Under the pieces are notes generated by a model. It was not told where the DNA came from. It was given only the letters and a program-made list of their open reading frames with translations, and searched no databases. From IMG/VR virus record IMGVR_UViG_3300026483_000038, positions 1 through 24,527 of that record: 24,527 bases of DNA; one strand, 5' to 3'. The translations under genes and the position numbers were made by a program. The DNA comes from a virus. Shown here piece after piece: positions 13,957 through 21,219 of the stretch (position 1 is the stretch's first letter; each line of letters opens with the position of its first letter).

Positions 13957-15893
13957 TATGCAAAAGACCTTCCGTAAGAGCCGCCACGCAGCTTGGCATC
14001 GGCAACAGCAGACTTCGCGCTCTCTGCGATCTGCGGCATGAGTTGCTTAATCTCGGTGCGGACGGTTTGCTGCACGCCTGTGCTGACGTTGATGTTTTGC
14101 ACAACGGTCACACCTGAGCCGCCGCCGCCCTGCATTTGCTTTGTCTGCGCAGTAGTCATAATGCGGCCATTTTGCTGCGGTACAAACAGTTCGCGGCCAT
14201 GCTCGCCAACAACCGTAGGAGATCCAGATTGCACCGTCCCGCCGTGCGCAGCCGCTCCGAAAGCACCGAAGGCCGCGCCCAAGATGCCCCCACCGCCTGC
14301 CCCAAACGAACCGACAAGCCTTTGAACCACAAGCACTCGAAACAGTTCTTTAATGATGTCGGCTGCCATAGACTTGAACGCGTCTTTAGCGCTCATCGTG
14401 CCGTCAATCATACCCATGAACGCGTCCTCCATGCGGCTCTCAACCATGGCCATCGTGCTTTCAAGGTTGTCAGCATCAAAGCCAAGCTGCTGTAGAGCCG
14501 GTGAAGCTGCAATCATTTCGTTCAGCATCCGAACATAGGCGTCGCGTGCGCTTTCGGCCTCATCTGCAATCTTGCGAGTGCCAGAAGCCGCTGCCGCTAC
14601 GGGATTCAAGATTTTGCTGGCTGCAATAGCGGCTTCGCCATAAGCGTCAACAGTCTCAAAAATGTTGTCCATCATCTCATCAGTAATCTCAACGCCGCTA
14701 GCGTAGAGGTCATTGATAAGCTGCGTCTCACGCGCCTCTTTCAATTTGCTGATGCGAATTCTTTCGCGATCTTCGGCAGACATTGCACGCAACCTTGCCT
14801 GCTCGCGCATTTCCTCTGTTTCCGCCTGCAATCCAGAAAGACCTTCGACAACAGCCTGACCAGATGCCCTTTGCGAAATAACAGCTCGCAGGTTTGCCTC
14901 TGCCGTTGCCAAATCATTTGCTGACTTGGCTGCCGCGTCAGAGTCCTCTCCCATGTTTTGCAAATTGGATGAGTGCCGCATTTGAGCGACGTTGAACGCG
15001 TATAGCTCTTTTTCTAGCCCTTCATACTCGCCCGCCAATTCTCTCAACTGGTCAGCGGCTTCAGTCGATACAAACTCAGGGATGTCATAATTGATGATTT
15101 TGTTTGCGGCAGAGGCTAGAGACGCTAGACCCTGCGCGCTGCTGACAAGCAATGGCGCAAGATTGATAAGCGCAGATGACAATTCCGCATTGATAACACG
15201 CGACATAAGGTCAAGCTGCGTCTGAGCATCCTCAGCGCCTCTAATCAAGTCCTCGTCAATCACAACACCAAGTTGGCGGGCTTCCGCTTGCATCCGCGCC
15301 ATGCCATCAGCGCCTTCACGCAGAAGGTTCAACATCGGCGCGCCACTGCGGCCAAATAGCTGCGTTGCAATCGCCGTCTTTTCCATAGGAGTCGGCAGCT
15401 TGTTTATTTCCTCAGCGATAGCGCCCATTGCGCCATCCAAGCCAAGGTTGATTAGGTCGCGCGCGTTCAAGCCAAGAACTTCCAAGGCGTCCTTTGCCGT
15501 GCCGATGCCTTGAGTGGCCTCAGCCAAGCCCTTGCCTAATTTCTCAATGCTGTTGTCTAGAGAGCCTTGAGCGACGCCTGCGCTTTCAGCGGTAACACGC
15601 AAAAGCTGCAAGGCGTCAGTCGTGATGCCAATTCTGTCGGCAGTCTTGCCAATCTCGTCGAGCTGTGAGGTTACGCTTTTAACGCTTGCGACAAGAGCGC
15701 CCGCAGATAAAGCAGGCAGAAAAGCAGCCACAGACTTTGACAGCGCGCCAAACGCCTTCGATGTCTTGCCCAGACTTTTGTTAGACTGCTTGGAGAAACG
15801 CTCAACCCGGCGCTGGTTACGTTCCATTGCCCGTGCGAACTCTTTGTCCTTGGCGGAAAGAATGATGTTCAGCTGCTCTGCACTAATTGCCAT
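13956..15893 (-). CDS. Tape measure protein
   Basis: A 645-residue tape measure protein. The N-terminus (MAISAEQLNIILSAKDKEFARAMERNQRRVERF) and a long helical stretch are followed by a hydrophobic part (FGAGGGGILGAAFGAFGAAAHGG) and the characteristic C-terminus (GSPTVVGEHGRELFVPQQNGRIM, VVQNINVSTGVQQTVRTEIKQLMPQIAESAKSAV), the lambda-type TMP end. Tape-measure length sets tail length; 645 residues implies a rather short tail, roughly 100 nm at 1.5 Angstrom per residue. It overlaps the chaperone ORF by 11 bases. The siphovirus-type tail inference rests mainly on this gene plus the tube gene. Confidence 0.92.
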   Translation of the reverse strand: MAISAEQLNIILSAKDKEFARAMERNQRRVERFSKQSNKSLGKTSKAFGALSKSVAAFLPALSAGALVASVKSVTSQLDEIGKTADRIGITTDALQLLRVTAESAGVAQGSLDNSIEKLGKGLAEATQGIGTAKDALEVLGLNARDLINLGLDGAMGAIAEEINKLPTPMEKTAIATQLFGRSGAPMLNLLREGADGMARMQAEARQLGVVIDEDLIRGAEDAQTQLDLMSRVINAELSSALINLAPLLVSSAQGLASLASAANKIINYDIPEFVSTEAADQLRELAGEYEGLEKELYAFNVAQMRHSSNLQNMGEDSDAAAKSANDLATAEANLRAVISQRASGQAVVEGLSGLQAETEEMREQARLRAMSAEDRERIRISKLKEARETQLINDLYASGVEITDEMMDNIFETVDAYGEAAIAASKILNPVAAAASGTRKIADEAESARDAYVRMLNEMIAASPALQQLGFDADNLESTMAMVESRMEDAFMGMIDGTMSAKDAFKSMAADIIKELFRVLVVQRLVGSFGAGGGGILGAAFGAFGAAAHGGTVQSGSPTVVGEHGRELFVPQQNGRIMTTAQTKQMQGGGGSGVTVVQNINVSTGVQQTVRTEIKQLMPQIAESAKSAVADAKLRGGSYGRSFA

Positions 15894-16077
15894 CTACTTG
15901 CCTCACAAGTTCGCGGTATTGCTCTGAACTCATGGCCTCCGAACCAGCTTTTTTAGGGCTGTGCGCGTCGGTCCAGCCTTGGAAAACAAGCCATGTGTCT
16001 TTCGGCAGCATATCACGGATTTCCTCAGGACGTAACCCGATCACAATTCCGTTGGCAATCAGGCCGCGAACATTCAA
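15883..16077 (-). CDS. Tail assembly chaperone T part (made by -1 frameshift)
   Basis: A 64-codon downstream reading frame (NVRGLIANGIVIGLRPEEIRDMLPKDTWLVFQGW...) of a tail assembly chaperone pair. It has no ATG before the internal MLPK; its first in-frame candidate at 16077 is TTG. The frame is open upstream only as far as the A9 run, where a TGA closes it, so it is best read as the -1 frameshift extension of the upstream chaperone. The fusion would run from 16448 to 15883, about 188 residues. This mirrors lambda G and G-T. The product would bind the tape measure before the tail tube forms. Confidence 0.8.
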   Translation of the reverse strand: MNVRGLIANGIVIGLRPEEIRDMLPKDTWLVFQGWTDAHSPKKAGSEAMSSEQYRELVRQVDGN

Positions 16078-16448
16078 TCGGTCTGGCTTAGGTCCGCCTC
16101 GGTCTTTTTTTTTGCGTCATCCATCGCGTCCGGCATAAACGCCACGCCCACGATCGCCTGCGCCACCTGATAAAGACGCATCAGGTCGTCGGGATTGCAC
16201 TCAGAGACAATCTTGTCCGCCTCGTGGTCCTTATTGCCTGCGCCGACCAAGCCAAGCGCCACGATGTCCCGAACCTCAGTAGATGTCGGCTTTTTGCCGC
16301 GCCCAAAGAACCCGTCCCACAAGTCAAAGATGCCTCGGTGCTTGTCCTCAAACCGCTCAATCTCACGATTGCGCAGAACAAACGTATAAGAGGTGCTGCC
16401 GATATACTCGACAACACCCCCACGCGGCGCTTCAGCCGTGATGCTCAT
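16074..16448 (-). CDS. Tail assembly chaperone (GTA-like)
   Basis: A 124-residue protein resembling gene-transfer-agent family tail chaperones (MSITAEAPRGGVVEYIGSTSYTFVLRNREIERFEDKHRGIFDLWDGFF). It has a strand-rich N-terminus, a helical middle (PTSTEVRDIVALGLVGAG), and ends DDAKKKTEADLSQTD. The Lys run is coded by nine adenines that form a slippery site. It would recruit tube subunits to the tape measure. It overlaps the tail-tube stop (TAATG). Confidence 0.8.
   Translation of the reverse strand: MSITAEAPRGGVVEYIGSTSYTFVLRNREIERFEDKHRGIFDLWDGFFGRGKKPTSTEVRDIVALGLVGAGNKDHEADKIVSECNPDDLMRLYQVAQAIVGVAFMPDAMDDAKKKTEADLSQTD
16105..16113 (-). promoter_or_regulatory. A9 slippery site for -1 programmed frameshift
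   Basis: Nine consecutive adenines on the coding strand (KKK codons near residue 113-115 of the chaperone). A -1 slip reads KKK-DRGGPKPDRL and enters the downstream chaperone frame, which is closed by a TGA two codons before the run. This is the arrangement that requires a slip here. No clear downstream pseudoknot was searched for. Confidence 0.78.
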
Positions 16449-16873
16449 TAGGCAGCCGTGAACGTGACGACGCCATTGCTTTCGAGGCTGATGCTGTAGG
16501 TCACACCGCCTTCAGTCTCGCCGCCGAACTCAAGCGACGTGATGCGGAACCCGCCAGCGTATGTACCAAAGTCAGGCACAACAATTTCAAAGTTGCAGGC
16601 GTTGTCCGCAGCCATTGCGACTGTGTTCATGCGCGCTTCTGCGGTGCTGTCCTCAAAGAAACCATCGCCGGAGACAGAGACATTTTTCAGACCTGCCAGC
16701 GTTTCAGTCCACAGAGCGCCCCCGGGCGTCGTGCAGTCTGGCGTAGTCACGTCGATGGACGAATTGTTCACCGTCAGAGATTTAGAGTTAAGACCGCAAA
16801 GATTTGCAAATGCTTCCGATGCTTCGCCATCGCCGATTTTGACCAGCAGGGCGCGTCCAAGTTGTTTAGCCAT
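16448..16873 (-). CDS. Major tail tube protein
   Basis: A 141-residue tail tube protein of the TP901-1 / GTA gp9 group: MAKQLGRALLVKIGDG, LCGLNSKSLTVNNSSIDVTT, GGALWTETLAGLKNVSVSGDGFF, FEIVVPDFGTYAGGFRITSLEFGGETEGGVTYSISLESNGVVTF. The conserved glycine pattern and length fit the family, whose subunits stack as hexamer rings. A strong AAAGGAGG lies a few bases before the ATG, as expected of a highly expressed structural gene. A stem-loop with a motif shared with the capsid leader precedes it. Confidence 0.88.
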   Translation of the reverse strand: MAKQLGRALLVKIGDGEASEAFANLCGLNSKSLTVNNSSIDVTTPDCTTPGGALWTETLAGLKNVSVSGDGFFEDSTAEARMNTVAMAADNACNFEIVVPDFGTYAGGFRITSLEFGGETEGGVTYSISLESNGVVTFTAA

Positions 16874-16888
16874 GATGGCCTCCTTTAA

Positions 16889-16907
16889 GAGCGCTTGCCC
16901 ACAGCGC
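16889..16907 (-). promoter_or_regulatory. Stem-loop in tail-tube leader, shared motif
   Basis: In the 39-base gap before the tail-tube gene there is a 5-bp stem (GCGCT 16891-16895, AGCGC 16903-16907) containing the 13-base motif gagcgcttgccca (16889-16901, plus strand) that also occurs before the capsid gene at 20225-20237. Confidence 0.5.
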
Positions 16908-16912
16908 GGTAT

Positions 16913-17332
16913 TTAGGCGATTTCTTCAAGCATAGCCTGAAGCGCGATAACAGCCGTGTAGCCACGACCCTCAGCATCTCTTGTAACCGAAAACGTCTGG
17001 AATATCAATTCGACCAGCGTGAACCCCGTGACCGTGACCGCCGTTTCCTGACGGTGCAGCGCTGCCTTCACCGCCTCAACAATCCGCGCCGCCTCGACCC
17101 GCCCCGAAGCGCTCCGAGAATTAGCCTCAAGAGAAACCGAAACCAGAGAACCCTCAAGCGTGTCAGTGTCAAACGCAACAGGGGTAATCTCACCAAAGCG
17201 CAGGTACGGGAATACAACGTCCTGTGGGGGCTCATCATAGACGCGCGATGACACAAGGTCCGTCACATCAGAGTTGGCCACCAGAGCGGCGCGCAGGCCT
17301 TTCTGCAATGCTAGGACAAAGCCATCAGCCAT
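16913..17332 (-). CDS. DUF3168 tail completion protein
   Basis: A 139-residue DUF3168-type protein: FVLALQKGLRAALVANSDVTDLVSSRVYDEPPQDVVFPYLRFGEITPVAFDTDTLEGSLVSVSLEANSRS, GRVEAARIVEAVKAALHRQE and GRGYTAVIALQAMLEE. The VFPYLRFGE strand and length match the family, which forms the tail terminator ring that joins tail to head. It stands between the HK97 gp10-like gene and the tail tube, the usual slot. It overlaps the upstream gene by eight bases. Confidence 0.85.
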   Translation of the reverse strand: MADGFVLALQKGLRAALVANSDVTDLVSSRVYDEPPQDVVFPYLRFGEITPVAFDTDTLEGSLVSVSLEANSRSASGRVEAARIVEAVKAALHRQETAVTVTGFTLVELIFQTFSVTRDAEGRGYTAVIALQAMLEEIA

Positions 17333-17723
17333 TGGTTGCCTCCTTGATGCCGCGACGAATAGCAGCCTTCATGCTTTTTTTGAATTTTGGGCCTTGCTGC
17401 CTTTGAGCAAGTCGAATGTAGGGCTGCGCTGCGGTTGTGCCGCGATCTCCTTTTTTTCGGCCAAACTCAACCGCTCTTGCTTTGATCTGCGCCTCTTGTG
17501 TTGGCGGAGCAGCTTCAACGGAACCGATATATTCATCAGGGCGCTTTTCATATTTCGTATGAATCCACCCCTTCAGCTCTCCGCTTGCAACAGGCACAAG
17601 GCTGCGCGCCATGCGTGCTGCGGCCTCAGTGTTGCGGCGAATAGATTTAACCATCTGTTTCTCAACAGCCTCAGGCATACGGTCAAACTGCTTCGATAGC
17701 TTTTTCGCGCCAGTGACCCTCAC
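17325..17723 (-). CDS. HK97 gp10-like tail completion protein
   Basis: A 132-residue basic protein of the HK97 gp10 family: MRVTGAKKLSKQFDRMPEAVEKQMVKSIRRNTEAAARMARSLVPVASGELKGWI, then the typical end with EFGRKKGDRGTTAAQPYIRLAQRQQGPKFKK and IRRGIKEA. The A-x-x-x-V-P-V-x-S-G-x-L motif and the AQPYIRLA motif near the C-terminus identify it. It is required to complete the head-tail interface. It overlaps the upstream head closure gene by four bases. Confidence 0.88.
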   Translation of the reverse strand: MRVTGAKKLSKQFDRMPEAVEKQMVKSIRRNTEAAARMARSLVPVASGELKGWIHTKYEKRPDEYIGSVEAAPPTQEAQIKARAVEFGRKKGDRGTTAAQPYIRLAQRQQGPKFKKSMKAAIRRGIKEATNG

Positions 17724-18058
17724 GATGCCACCCCGCGCTCAAGCAGGAACTCAATAACAGTGTCCTTCGCATCAATCTGCGTGACGTTCTTAATCGCCCA
17801 CGTTGTGTTGCGAATATAAACCCTGTCCGCCGATGTAATGCCGCTTGTGAAGCTGTCAGAGCGGCAGCGCATAGTCGCCATGCCCACGTCCAGCAGTGCG
17901 CCACCCTCGATCTTTTCCTTGCCCGTGCGCTCGCGCATATCAGCCGCGCGCGTGCCAAGATTGGCCCATCCTGAATAGACGTTGCCATAGTCGTCAACCG
18001 CCCCCTCAGAGAGCCGCTGAAAGGTCGCCTTTTCGCGGTATAGGCCAGCCTTAACCAT
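17720..18058 (-). CDS. Head closure / head-tail adaptor protein
   Basis: A 112-residue protein of the head-tail joining family (SPP1 gp16 / HK97 gp7 position): GLYREKATFQRLSEGAVDDYGNVYSGWANLGTRAADMRER..., then SFTSGITSADRVYIRNTTWAIKNVTQIDAKDTVIEFLLERGV. The REK-x-T-F-Q start, the DDYGN turn and the I-x-x-R-x-x-x-W segment are the standard marks. It would form the ring that closes the portal channel. It overlaps the upstream connector by eight bases and the downstream gene by four. Confidence 0.85.
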   Translation of the reverse strand: MVKAGLYREKATFQRLSEGAVDDYGNVYSGWANLGTRAADMRERTGKEKIEGGALLDVGMATMRCRSDSFTSGITSADRVYIRNTTWAIKNVTQIDAKDTVIEFLLERGVAS

Positions 18059-18653
18059 ACCAAGTCTCGCGGTGCATGTTCAGAAGGGCTTCATAGCCAA
18101 ACGGGATGTTGGATAGCTCATCGAAGCCCGTCTGCTCGCGGTTGTCATACCAGTGACCGACCATCAGCATCATCGCATGGCGGATCGTCTCAGGAACGTC
18201 TGTTGTCGCATCACCGTAGCCCACGACGTACTCCACCTTGATCGCGTCGGGCCGATCCTGTGTGACAGGCCAGTTCTGCCCAGACTTAGGCCCAATCGTC
18301 GTCGCTGAACCCGTCCCAAACACCTCATAATTGCTCAAGGTGTCGGTCTGCAAAACGCCATCAACGTCGTAATACTTAACCGCAGTCACCGATTGGATTG
18401 GCCCAAGCGTCAGGCGGATGCTCTGCGTTGGGTTTGGCCCAATCCACTGGCCCCAAGTCTGCGTAATCATTGCTTGCCCAAGTGCGCCCTTGGCGTCGGT
18501 GTAAGCCACAGCCACGTTGATCAGACGGGTCAAAATCACGTCATCGTCAGAACTTTCAACGCGCAACTGCTCCTTCGCCTCAGAAAGCGTTATCGGCGTC
18601 GTTGCTGGTGCCGTGACAAGCTGCAATGCGTTGAAATTCTGCAATGGCTGCAT
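18051..18653 (-). CDS. HK97 gp6-like head-tail connector
   Basis: A 200-residue connector (gp6 / phiE125 gp8 type): LVTAPATTPITLSEAKEQLRVESSDDDVILTRLINVAVAYTDAKG, IRLTLGPIQSVTAVKYYDVDGVLQT, and a conserved C-terminal helix VPETIRHAMMLMVGHWYDNREQTG. The PITLSEAKEQLRV motif and HWYDNRE are diagnostic. It sits on the portal vertex. GAGGAAT precedes the ATG. It overlaps the head closure gene. Confidence 0.88.
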   Translation of the reverse strand: MQPLQNFNALQLVTAPATTPITLSEAKEQLRVESSDDDVILTRLINVAVAYTDAKGALGQAMITQTWGQWIGPNPTQSIRLTLGPIQSVTAVKYYDVDGVLQTDTLSNYEVFGTGSATTIGPKSGQNWPVTQDRPDAIKVEYVVGYGDATTDVPETIRHAMMLMVGHWYDNREQTGFDELSNIPFGYEALLNMHRETWYG

Positions 18654-18658
18654 GGTTT

Positions 18659-18856
18659 CTATTCCTCAGAGACCGCTTTGCGCGTGGTCGTTTTCTTAAC
18701 GGCGCGCTCAACCTTGGCAGCGGGTGCTGCGACAGCCTCAGCGATACCAGCCGCGACAAAGCGTTGGGCCTCTGCCGCGTTGCAGTCAATCACATCGCCA
18801 ACGTTGTGCGAAAAATTGATGCCAGCCATCGAGGTGAGCAATTTAACCTTTGGCAT
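18659..18856 (-). CDS. Small conserved head protein
   Basis: A 65-residue protein (MPKVKLLTSMAGINFSHNVGDVIDCNAAEAQRFVAAGIAEAV, then a Lys/Ala-rich tail). Its opening K-V-K-L-L-T-S-M-A-G is widespread in small proteins encoded between capsid and connector genes of HK97-like phages; no function is established. A strong AAAGGAGG ribosome-binding site follows the stem-loop downstream of the capsid gene. Confidence 0.72.
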   Translation of the reverse strand: MPKVKLLTSMAGINFSHNVGDVIDCNAAEAQRFVAAGIAEAVAAPAAKVERAVKKTTTRKAVSEE

Positions 18857-18871
18857 GATCTGCCTCCTTTG

Positions 18872-18921
18872 GGTCAGCTTGGGAAGTGGGGCGAACTTGC
18901 CGCCCCACCGAAAAGCTGACC
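18872..18921 (-). terminator. Two-part stem-loop directly after the capsid gene
   Basis: Directly after the capsid stop there is a stem with arms GGTCAGCTT / AAGCTGACC (9 bp) enclosing a second, coaxial stem GTGGGGCG / CGCCCCAC (8 bp) around a 7-base loop. No U-tract follows; the ribosome-binding site of the next gene starts immediately. It may be an mRNA-stability or partial-termination element that raises capsid over downstream products. Confidence 0.6.
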
Positions 18922-20175
18922 TTAGGCAGCGGCCAGTGCGAGGTGCTTGATGGCTGCGGTGTTCGTCAGCACACCGTCGAAGCGGATGTAGCCGAGAATA
19001 CCGAAGTCTGGTGCGAAGCGCTCGCGTGCAACGTAGAGCGAAGGTGCGCCCACTTTGCGGACGTAGAACTTCGACATGTCACCGAACAGCATGACCTTGG
19101 AGTCAACACCGGAACCCACGTTGTCCATCGCTTGGTTGACAGCGATGCTGTAGCCCAAGAGGCCCTGCGGGATGCCAGCCTGATAGTTGCCCATCTGCCA
19201 GAGGTAGTTGCCGTCGCCGTCTTTCAGCTTGCGCACAGCGGCCAAGGTGGCGTCCGCCATCATGATCGCAGTGTTGGGCGAGGAGCGGTAGGCAGGATCG
19301 ACAGCGTGGATCAGGTCGATGATCTCGTCAGCAGTGATGGCGTTGGTTGCGGCTGCAACTTTACCTTCTGCCGAGTTGGTCACGATGCCTTCAACATCCG
19401 AGGAACCGGAGCCAGTTGTCAGCTTGCTGTTGGCGATGCGGCCAAGGCGCTCACCAAGCAACTCACCGAGCAGGCTTTCCATGTTCATGATGCTGTCTGC
19501 GTTCAGTTCTGCGGACCAACGAAGCCACTCAGAATCGAAGGCAAACGCGCCAAGCGACTTCTGACCGAAGGTCACGTCTTTGCCACCGTCGTCGGTTGGC
19601 TGCGTGCCTTCTGTGTGAGCCTCTGCGGTGACAGCAGTGTCGTCAACAGTTGGGATGTTGAACGTGCGGCCATCGGCGGAGTTGATAACGGTGAACAGGT
19701 CGTTGCCATACATCGGGCCTGTGGCAATCATCGCTTTTTCAATGAAAGTCGCCAGTTCCGTTGGGACAGTAAAGCCACCAGCAGTCGTGGTGCCGCCAGT
19801 TTGCACACGATGCTCTTTGAGAACATTGCGCACTTCGTGGTCAACAAAGCCTTCACCACCAGCAGCGATCATTTCAGCGAACGCAGCGCGGTAGTCCATT
19901 TTGAAACCTTCGTCCACTGCGGGAGCGGAACGGTTTTCAAAAGTAGGGCGGCGGTCGAGGTCAACAGCATCGCCAGCGCGAAGTGCTTTTTCAACCTTGT
20001 CCATGCGGTCTGCGCGTGCAGCCAGCTTGTCGTGGTCTGCCATCATGGCGTCAAACTCACGCTCGATCTCAGCGGCGCGGGCTTCGTCTGTTGCGTCGGT
20101 TACTTCCGACAGCTTAGAGCGGGCCTCGGTGGCGATGTTCGCCATTTGCTCCCGCAGGGTTTTAATATCAGCCAT
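18922..20175 (-). CDS. Major capsid protein, HK97 fold
   Basis: A 417-residue HK97-family capsid protein. The first ~100 residues are a charged coiled-coil scaffold (delta) domain (MADIKTLREQMANIATEARSKLSEV, AAEIEREFDAMMADHDKLAARADRMDKVEKALRAG) expected to be removed by the neighbouring protease. The fold proper starts near GGTTTAGGFTVPTELATFIEKAM, with the P- and A-domain marks NIPTVDDTAVTAEAHTEGTQPT, LRWSAELNADSIMNMESLLGELLGERLGRIANSKLTTGSG, GYSIAVNQAMD and VMLFGDMSKFYVRKVG. A GGAGG precedes the ATG. This is normally the most abundant product of such operons. Confidence 0.93.
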   Translation of the reverse strand: MADIKTLREQMANIATEARSKLSEVTDATDEARAAEIEREFDAMMADHDKLAARADRMDKVEKALRAGDAVDLDRRPTFENRSAPAVDEGFKMDYRAAFAEMIAAGGEGFVDHEVRNVLKEHRVQTGGTTTAGGFTVPTELATFIEKAMIATGPMYGNDLFTVINSADGRTFNIPTVDDTAVTAEAHTEGTQPTDDGGKDVTFGQKSLGAFAFDSEWLRWSAELNADSIMNMESLLGELLGERLGRIANSKLTTGSGSSDVEGIVTNSAEGKVAAATNAITADEIIDLIHAVDPAYRSSPNTAIMMADATLAAVRKLKDGDGNYLWQMGNYQAGIPQGLLGYSIAVNQAMDNVGSGVDSKVMLFGDMSKFYVRKVGAPSLYVARERFAPDFGILGYIRFDGVLTNTAAIKHLALAAA

Positions 20176-20224
20176 TTTAGGCCTCCATCTAAGGGAACTG
20201 GTCTGTCATCACGACGATCAGTCC

Positions 20225-20244
20225 GAGCGCTTGCCCAAGGCGCT
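20225..20244 (-). promoter_or_regulatory. Stem-loop in capsid leader, shared motif
   Basis: In the 105-base gap between protease and capsid genes there is a stem AGCGC (20226-20230) / GCGCT (20240-20244) with a 9-base loop. It contains the 13-base motif gagcgcttgccca (20225-20237, plus strand) that is also in the tail-tube leader. The rest of the gap shows nothing else apart from the capsid ribosome-binding site. Confidence 0.5.
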
Positions 20245-20280
20245 GGGAAGGGCAAAACAGCGGGAGTCCGCCGTTATCTG

Positions 20281-21219
20281 TTACAGCTTGGCCTTCATGC
20301 GAAGGCGACGTGCTGCTTGTGTTTTAATTTGCTCAGAACGGTGCGCCTCAAGAGAACGCAAACCAATTTCTGTTCCGCTATATGCGGGCGTCGTGACAAT
20401 CGCCACGTCGTGCAACTGTAGGTCGCGGATCATGCGCTTCGGCATGTCGCCGCTGTCGTCCCATTCCTGCCGCGTAGGCACAAAAGCAAACGACATCTTG
20501 TCCAGATCGCCGCGCTTCATCTTGGGGACAATGCTGCGAACATCCGGGTCAGAGCCGTCAAGTTCCGTCTCCATATATAGACCGCGCTCATCTTCAGTCA
20601 GGCGAAGAGTGCCAGACCGCGTGCGCGCAAGAGGCAAGCCTTCATGATTGATAAGAAACACCACGTCATCCTGACGCTCAATCGCGCTTGCAAACGCGCC
20701 GCGCTCGATCACCTCGGTGAACATGCCTGCAATGTTTGTTTCCTCACCAAAGACAGCCGCGTAACCGGAAACCCGGATCGCTTGATCATCGTCCTCACGA
20801 ATTTCGAGAGGCTGCGCACCAGCGCGGATTTCACGTTGAGCCATGTTGGCCTCCATATCTTTTGCCGAATGTAACACAGAACCATCACCTGCGTCCACAC
20901 AGCCCCGCTCATCGTCCTCTTGGGCCAAGATACGACTAGCCCACGACTGGCCTGCGTCACCAGACCAAAGCGCCCACGCGATGCGCCCGTTGCTTGGGTA
21001 GCCATCTTCACCGGGTCTAAAGCCTTCTGCTTCCTTGTTGACCTCATGGCGCGCAAAAAAACTATTCATGCGCCGAACGGTGTCCATGCTCAAGTTCTTA
21101 CCATTCGAGATGTCACGCGCGCGAGCGATACCGACCTCAGTGCCACCACGGCCAAACTCACGACGCCAAGCAAGGCCGCGTTCGGCCTCCTCGCGCATAG
21201 CCTCATTCGGTGTCGGCAT
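20281..21219 (-). CDS. HK97 prohead protease with extra N-terminal domain
   Basis: A 312-residue protein. The first ~105 residues form a separate domain (EEAERGLAWRREFGRGGTEVGIARARDISNG, LSMDTVRRMNSFFARHEVNKEAEGF, GRIAWALWSGDAGQSWASRIL), a known helical module attached to some phage proteins. The protease core begins near residue 126 (MAQREIRAGAQPLEIREDDD). It carries the catalytic His192 in INHEGLPLART and Ser243 in KMSFAF, as in HK97 gp4. The start at 21219 overlaps the portal stop. A second start with GGAGG five bases before ATG at 20844 would make a core-only protease. It cleaves the capsid delta domain. Confidence 0.88.
   Translation of the reverse strand: MPTPNEAMREEAERGLAWRREFGRGGTEVGIARARDISNGKNLSMDTVRRMNSFFARHEVNKEAEGFRPGEDGYPSNGRIAWALWSGDAGQSWASRILAQEDDERGCVDAGDGSVLHSAKDMEANMAQREIRAGAQPLEIREDDDQAIRVSGYAAVFGEETNIAGMFTEVIERGAFASAIERQDDVVFLINHEGLPLARTRSGTLRLTEDERGLYMETELDGSDPDVRSIVPKMKRGDLDKMSFAFVPTRQEWDDSGDMPKRMIRDLQLHDVAIVTTPAYSGTEIGLRSLEAHRSEQIKTQAARRLRMKAKL
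20844..20854 (-). promoter_or_regulatory. Internal Shine-Dalgarno in protease gene
   Basis: GGAGG (20850-20854) lies five bases before an in-frame ATG (start 20844) that opens exactly at the protease core (MAQREIRAG). The signal is as strong as those of the capsid and tail-tube genes. A second translation product lacking the N-terminal domain is likely. Confidence 0.55.

Noticed and set aside
18469-18488. Third copy of the capsid/tube leader motif
   Set aside because: Only a partial match inside the connector coding sequence, without a matching stem, explained by its Leu-Gly-Gln-Ala codons.
18886-20421. A 511-residue plus-strand ORF opposite the capsid gene
   Set aside because: It is a shadow of the capsid and protease genes on the other strand, shows no family motifs, and lies within an operon read on the minus strand.
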